A stretch of 7,071 bases of DNA, taken from positions 1 to 7,071 of the forward strand of contig DAOVGZ010000054.1 of the NCBI GenBank assembly GCA_030672115.1, given 5' to 3'. Shown here in pieces: positions 4,112 through 7,071 of this stretch; the stretch's first letter is position 1; each line of letters starts with the position of its first letter. Position numbers and translations under genes: made by a program. The stretch is from a bacterium. Lineage in GTDB: Bacteria > Babelota > Babeliae > Babelales > Vermiphilaceae. Under the pieces are notes generated by a model. The model ran no database searches, was not told the DNA's origin, and saw only the letters and a program-made list of their open reading frames with translations.

Positions 4112-5905
4112 AGGGCAAGTTAATCGGTTGTTTGTTTTTTCTAAGTCTTCAAGAAGCTTTTCCATTTGTTCTTTTGTTAAAATATCACCAGCTTTAATTG
4201 CTGCTTTGCATGCCATTTGTGCATGCATTTTTTCATTAATGGCTTTAAAGAATGCTTCTTGATCAGGTTGTTCAAATTCTTTAATCCATGACGCAACTTG
4301 TTGAACAAGTTCGCTTAGTTTAATGTTTTTTATGTGAACTGGTGTTGATTTTATAATAAGTTGTTTGTCGCCAAAGGGTTCAATTTCTATGCCATTTTGT
4401 TTAAAAATAGCAAGATGAGGCGCAATGGTTTGCATATCTTGTAAAGAAACAGAAAATATTTCTGGAAACATGAGTGTAACGGTTGCAACATCTTTAAAGC
4501 GCTTTGAAAATAGTTCATATAAAATTCGTTCATGAGCCGCGTGTTGATCAACAAGAAATAGTCCATCTTTTTTTTCTATCAAAATATACGTTTTTTTATA
4601 TTGACCAATAAGTTCGTAGTTTTTTTGAACTATTTTGGTAGTTTCGTATGAATCTATTATTGTTTGTTTTTTTTGTTCGTCTTTGTCAGGACTATTGAAA
4701 TCTTTTTCTATGCTTTTTTTTAAAACAACAGGAGAGTGTACTGGTGGAGCAGCATCAAAATTAAAAGGTTTGTATGTTTGCGGTGCCGTATATGATGTTG
4801 TTGCTTGTGAAGTTGCGGCAAAAGAAGATGGATAAGGGATTTCTTTTTTAAATGTTACTGTTTGCTGTATTTGAGAAGAAAGATTGTCTTCTAACGCTTT
4901 TTTAACGGTGTTTTGTAAGAGATTAGCAACTTTTCGTGGATGTAGAAATTGTACTTCTTCTTTTCGTGGATGGATATTGATATCAACCTGTTGCGAATCT
5001 ATTTCAATAAAAATGCATGCAGCAGGGTAGCGAGCTGGTGGTAAAACATTTTGATAACCACGCAATAGGGCTCGTGAAAGTTGAATGTCTTTTATCCATC
5101 GTTTGTTTACAAATAAAAAAATATTATTGCGATCATATCGAAAATATTGATGATTTGATATAGCACCAGAAATTTTTAGACCTTCAATATTTTTAAAAGA
5201 GTCGGTTGTTTTTTCTGTATCAATGGTAATCATTTGTTTTGAAAAAACATGATCCCAAAGTTGTGCGATACGAGTTTCTATTGTTTCGGTTGGAGGGCAA
5301 TTGATAAGTTCTTTATTTTCTTGAAAAAATTTAAAATGAACAGATAAATAATCAAGACAAAATGCATGTACAAGTTGTATAATATGGCGAGATTCAGTTT
5401 CTTTTTTTTTCAAAAATTTTTGACGTGCAGGGACATTGAAAAAAAGATTTTCAATGCTAATGCTTGTTCCTGGTCGGCATGAAACAGATTCTTTTTTTAA
5501 AATATTTCCAGCATCAAGTTCAAGTTTAATGCCGCTAGAAGCTTCATTTCCGTTGATATTCTCTTTTGTTGTAAGTGTAACATTGCTAACAGCTGCAATA
5601 CTTGCAAGAGCTTCACCTCTAAAGCCAAATGTTACGAGTGATTCCAGGTCATTTACGCTGGATATTTTGCTTGTTGCGTGTTGATTAAAGCAAAGATGCG
5701 CATCTTCTTGTGACATGCCACAACCGTTATCAACAATGCGTATTAATTTTTTTCCGCCATTTTCTAGATAAAGAGTTATTTGTGTTGCTCCTGCATCAAG
5801 AGCATTTTCAATAAGTTCTTTTACAACATTTGCAGGTCGTTCAACAACCTCTCCGGCTGCTATTTTTTGTGCTTCATGTAATGAAAGTTGTTTTATTTTT
5901 GTCAT
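4040..5905 (-). CDS. mutL: DNA mismatch repair protein MutL, endonuclease type
   Basis: MutL couples mismatch recognition by MutS to strand removal. This 621-residue protein has the usual length. The N-terminal GHKL ATPase has the catalytic Glu at 30 (KELIENALDAGA, 29-40), DNGCGM at 59-64, HATSKI at 76-81, FGFRGEAL at 93-100 and the GTSISIENLFFNVPAR region at 146-161. A transducer domain follows to about 330 (DINIHPRKEEVQF at 308-320). A low-complexity linker (about 345-425) leads to the C-terminal dimerisation domain, which holds DQHAAHERILYE at 453-464, matching DQHA(x)2E(x)4E, ACK at 565-567 and CPHGRP at 597-602. These metal-site motifs mark the nicking MutL found in bacteria without MutH. 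The ATG at 5903-5905 begins the conserved MTKIKQLS...IAAGEVVERPA start; no Shine-Dalgarno is visible. No mutS is in the window. Its last codons are duplicated as a fossil at 3262-3330. Confidence 0.98.
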   Translation of the reverse strand: MTKIKQLSLHEAQKIAAGEVVERPANVVKELIENALDAGATQITLYLENGGKKLIRIVDNGCGMSQEDAHLCFNQHATSKISSVNDLESLVTFGFRGEALASIAAVSNVTLTTKENINGNEASSGIKLELDAGNILKKESVSCRPGTSISIENLFFNVPARQKFLKKKETESRHIIQLVHAFCLDYLSVHFKFFQENKELINCPPTETIETRIAQLWDHVFSKQMITIDTEKTTDSFKNIEGLKISGAISNHQYFRYDRNNIFLFVNKRWIKDIQLSRALLRGYQNVLPPARYPAACIFIEIDSQQVDINIHPRKEEVQFLHPRKVANLLQNTVKKALEDNLSSQIQQTVTFKKEIPYPSSFAATSQATTSYTAPQTYKPFNFDAAPPVHSPVVLKKSIEKDFNSPDKDEQKKQTIIDSYETTKIVQKNYELIGQYKKTYILIEKKDGLFLVDQHAAHERILYELFSKRFKDVATVTLMFPEIFSVSLQDMQTIAPHLAIFKQNGIEIEPFGDKQLIIKSTPVHIKNIKLSELVQQVASWIKEFEQPDQEAFFKAINEKMHAQMACKAAIKAGDILTKEQMEKLLEDLEKTNNRLTCPHGRPTGWLLSVYEIEKKFKRITS

Positions 5906-5951
5906 GATTATTATTTATTTTTTAGAAATTTATTTTTTTTAACTAATTAAT

Positions 5952-5957
5952 AGTATA
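5952..5957 (-). promoter_or_regulatory. Putative -10 element (TATACT) of mutL
   Basis: On the minus strand this reads TATACT, 46 nt before the mutL start codon, downstream of the terminator at 6002-6032. So mutL probably has its own promoter. The -35 region is not recognisable. Confidence 0.4.
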
Positions 5958-6001
5958 GCGGGTATTAAAAAAGAAGGGAGTTTTTAAAAGGGGAATAAAT
6001 A

Positions 6002-6032
6002 AAAGCCACGAATTAATAATATTCGTGGCTTT
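6002..6032 (-). terminator. Rho-independent terminator of the thioredoxin-like gene
   Basis: Bases 6002-6013 pair perfectly with 6021-6032 (12 bp, with GCCACG/CGTGGC at the core) around a 7-base loop. On the minus strand the stem is followed by TTTTATTTATT. It lies 33 bp after the stop at 6066, so it ends that transcript and isolates mutL. Confidence 0.85.
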
Positions 6033-6065
6033 GTTAATATATTTTTATCTGCTTGTGCAAAATCT

Positions 6066-6587
6066 TTATGATTTAAAAAGTTGGCGTACTTTTTTTACAA
6101 TAGATGTTCCTATTGACCAAAGTGTATCAACAAAAGAATCAAAGTAGTTTTTTGTTTTATTCCATGTACCGTTTGGTTTATCAGAAAAGAATCGATGTAT
6201 ATTTTTTTTTACTGAATCTTTAAATGTTTTTGGATTTTCTATTCCTACCGTTTCGAATTTTTTTTCTTTTTGATAGATAAATACAAACGTAGGAATACCT
6301 TTTATATTTTGTTCAACAGCAAGTTCTTGGTGTTTATCTATATTTATTGCTAGGAAGGTGATATGAGAAACTTCTTCTGAAAGTTCTTCAAACTGTTTTT
6401 TTATAAGCGTGCATGCTCCGCACCAATCAGCATAATATTTTACGATTATTGGTTTGCCAGAGTTAACCATTTTATTATATTCATTTTTATTTTTTATGGT
6501 TGTTATTGTGCATGATGCATTGGGAGTGAAAAAAAAGGCAAAAAATAAAATGAAAATAGAAACCAAAGAGCATGTTTTTTTTATCAT
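6066..6587 (-). CDS. Exported thioredoxin-like protein with basic C-terminal extension
   Basis: This 173-residue protein has a signal peptide (KK at 3-4, hydrophobic core 8-20). Cleavage is likely around NAS|C or ASC|T at 25-26; the -3 Asn makes a lipoprotein signal doubtful. Residues 28-133 form a thioredoxin fold: the strand IIVKYYADWCGAC ends in the active site at 55-59, and the cis-proline is P99 in GIPTFVF. WCGAC differs from the WCGPC of thioredoxin by Ala for Pro, which occurs in several exported thioredoxin-like proteins and usually shifts the redox potential. Residues 134-173 are an extra basic, aromatic-rich helix not found in thioredoxin. The ATG at 6585-6587 has AAGGA (6593-6597 on the plus strand) 5 nt upstream. 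It is single-gene, with its own terminator. Likely a disulfide reductase or oxidase of exported proteins; its direction and partner are unknown. Confidence 0.92.
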   Translation of the reverse strand: MIKKTCSLVSIFILFFAFFFTPNASCTITTIKNKNEYNKMVNSGKPIIVKYYADWCGACTLIKKQFEELSEEVSHITFLAINIDKHQELAVEQNIKGIPTFVFIYQKEKKFETVGIENPKTFKDSVKKNIHRFFSDKPNGTWNKTKNYFDSFVDTLWSIGTSIVKKVRQLFKS

Positions 6588-6628
6588 ATATTTCCTTGAA
6601 CTAAAGAGCTTTTTATAATATTCGCTCT

Positions 6629-6659
6629 AGTATAAGGAAAATGTGCTATAAAATAGCAA
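6629..6659 (-). promoter_or_regulatory. Putative promoter of the thioredoxin-like gene
   Basis: On the minus strand TTGCTA (6654-6659) and TATACT (6629-6634) are separated by 19 bp, a little long, and the -10 ends 41 nt before the start codon. A 15-bp inverted repeat, TGCTAT-AAA-ATAGCA at 6644-6658, overlaps the -35 box and spacer and could be a small operator, though a 6-bp arm may be chance. Confidence 0.38.
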
Positions 6660-6692
6660 TGGATTTATTGAGTTGGTAGTTTTTAGATGTTT

Positions 6693-7071
6693 TTAATAAT
6701 CGGTATAAGATCCAGGTACTGGTAAATAGTAATATTCCTCATCTTTTTCATTACTGCTTTCACCTTCAGAATCAGAGTTGTTTTTTTTAATTTTTTTAGA
6801 ATGAGACATGTTGTTTAGAAGCTCTTTAGTTTGTTCCTCAAGCCTGGGTATGCTGATAATTTGTTTTTCAAATTTTTTTATAATTTGTTGATGTTTTTTG
6901 GAGATGTTTAAATTTTTTGCATATTTTTTTACATTAAATAAAGGTTTTTTCTTTTCAATATACGTCCCAACATAACATTCAACATACATCCCAACATTAT
7001 GTTTATTATTATTTTTACCCACACTACATGAGTTACTGTTTATTGTTAGGATGCAAAAAGTAAAAAATATT
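6693..7071 (-). CDS. Partial gene for a secreted protein with an acidic serine-rich end (5' end outside window)
   Basis: The frame stays open from the TAA at 6693-6695 to the right edge. The codons before the GTG at 7020-7022 read IFFTFCILTINSNSCSVGKNN, the hydrophobic core and polar end of a signal peptide, so that GTG is not the start and the true start lies beyond 7071. The mature part has an 8-residue tandem repeat (HNVGMYVE, CYVGTYIE), then a lysine-rich helical stretch, then an acidic serine-rich segment (NSDSEGESSNEKDEE) and a tyrosine-rich tail ending YLPVPGSYTDY. No known family is recognised. The acidic serine tract resembles that of the protein at 479-1558. It lies 105 bp upstream of the thioredoxin-like gene on the same strand, with that gene's likely promoter between them and no clear terminator. 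Confidence 0.72.
   Translation of the reverse strand, partial: IFFTFCILTINSNSCSVGKNNNKHNVGMYVECYVGTYIEKKKPLFNVKKYAKNLNISKKHQQIIKKFEKQIISIPRLEEQTKELLNNMSHSKKIKKNNSDSEGESSNEKDEEYYYLPVPGSYTDY
6956..7003 (-). repeat. Two 24-bp tandem repeats in a coding region
   Basis: Units 6956-6979 and 6980-7003 agree at 19 of 24 positions with no gap. Each encodes eight residues, giving HNVGMYVE and CYVGTYIE, so the reading frame is kept. This looks like a small in-frame duplication near the N-terminus of the mature protein. Confidence 0.65.

Noticed and set aside
4635..4835. Plus-strand open frame within mutL.
   Set aside because: It is antisense to the MutL linker and has no homology or start signal I can see.
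5436..5684. Plus-strand open frame within mutL.
   Set aside because: It is antisense to the conserved ATPase motifs, which fix the minus-strand frame as coding.
6504..6524. Possible lipobox in the thioredoxin-like protein (NASC at residues 23-26).
   Set aside because: A lipobox normally has Leu, Val or Ile at -3; here it is Asn, so ordinary signal peptidase cleavage is preferred, with some doubt.
1..7071. tRNA or rRNA genes, CRISPR arrays, insertion sequences, phage genes, riboswitches.
   Set aside because: I saw no cloverleaf, no regularly spaced repeats, no transposase or integrase motifs, and no leader long enough for a riboswitch.

Overview
The window is AT-rich bacterial DNA with compact genes, mostly ordinary Shine-Dalgarno sites, rho-independent terminators and one GTG start. 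Five of the nine genes that can be judged look exported, and most of those match no family I know. The mix of a reduced, AT-rich gene set, MutL, a secreted thioredoxin-like protein and short signal peptides ending in ...FG|M or ...LA|M resembles host-associated lineages such as Candidatus Dependentiae (TM6/Babela). That placement is an inference from style; no marker gene here proves it.

Layout, left to right: (1) the 3' end of a lysine-rich plus-strand gene (1-477); (2) a convergent gene for a 359-residue secreted protein with an acidic serine-rich tract (479-1558, minus), whose 3' part contains a perfect 16-bp hairpin oriented like a terminator for gene 1; (3) a divergent pair of plus-strand membrane genes (1645-1851 and 1952-2677) closed by a strong terminator at 2701-2742; (4) a cluster of three small secreted proteins (2784-3251, 3381-3770, 3816-4022) that are paralogous in part; (5) mutL on the minus strand (4040-5905), convergent with the cluster; (6) a secreted thioredoxin-like gene (6066-6587, minus) with its own terminator; (7) the 3' part of a further secreted-looking minus-strand gene that runs off the right edge (6693-7071).

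The most informative structure is the small-protein cluster. The first copy is followed by about 88 bp that match the last part of mutL (73 of 79 bases over the best stretch, no gaps), including its stop codon and roughly 21 C-terminal codons. The real mutL end lies directly behind the third copy. A segment holding a secreted-protein gene plus the adjacent mutL tail was therefore tandemly duplicated, leaving a mutL fossil between copies one and two. The 5' flanks of copies one and two also match (85 of 94 bases). The cluster is thus an expanding, fast-changing family of exported proteins with a C-terminal Cys-x-Gly-Cys motif, damaged in copy two.

MutL is complete, with all ATPase motifs and the metal-dependent endonuclease motifs, so it fits MutH-independent mismatch repair. 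The thioredoxin-like protein probably acts outside the cytoplasm on disulfides of exported proteins; a link to the Cys-containing small proteins is only a guess. All three complete minus-strand genes have a TATACT hexamer 41-48 nt before the start codon, probably the -10 element.
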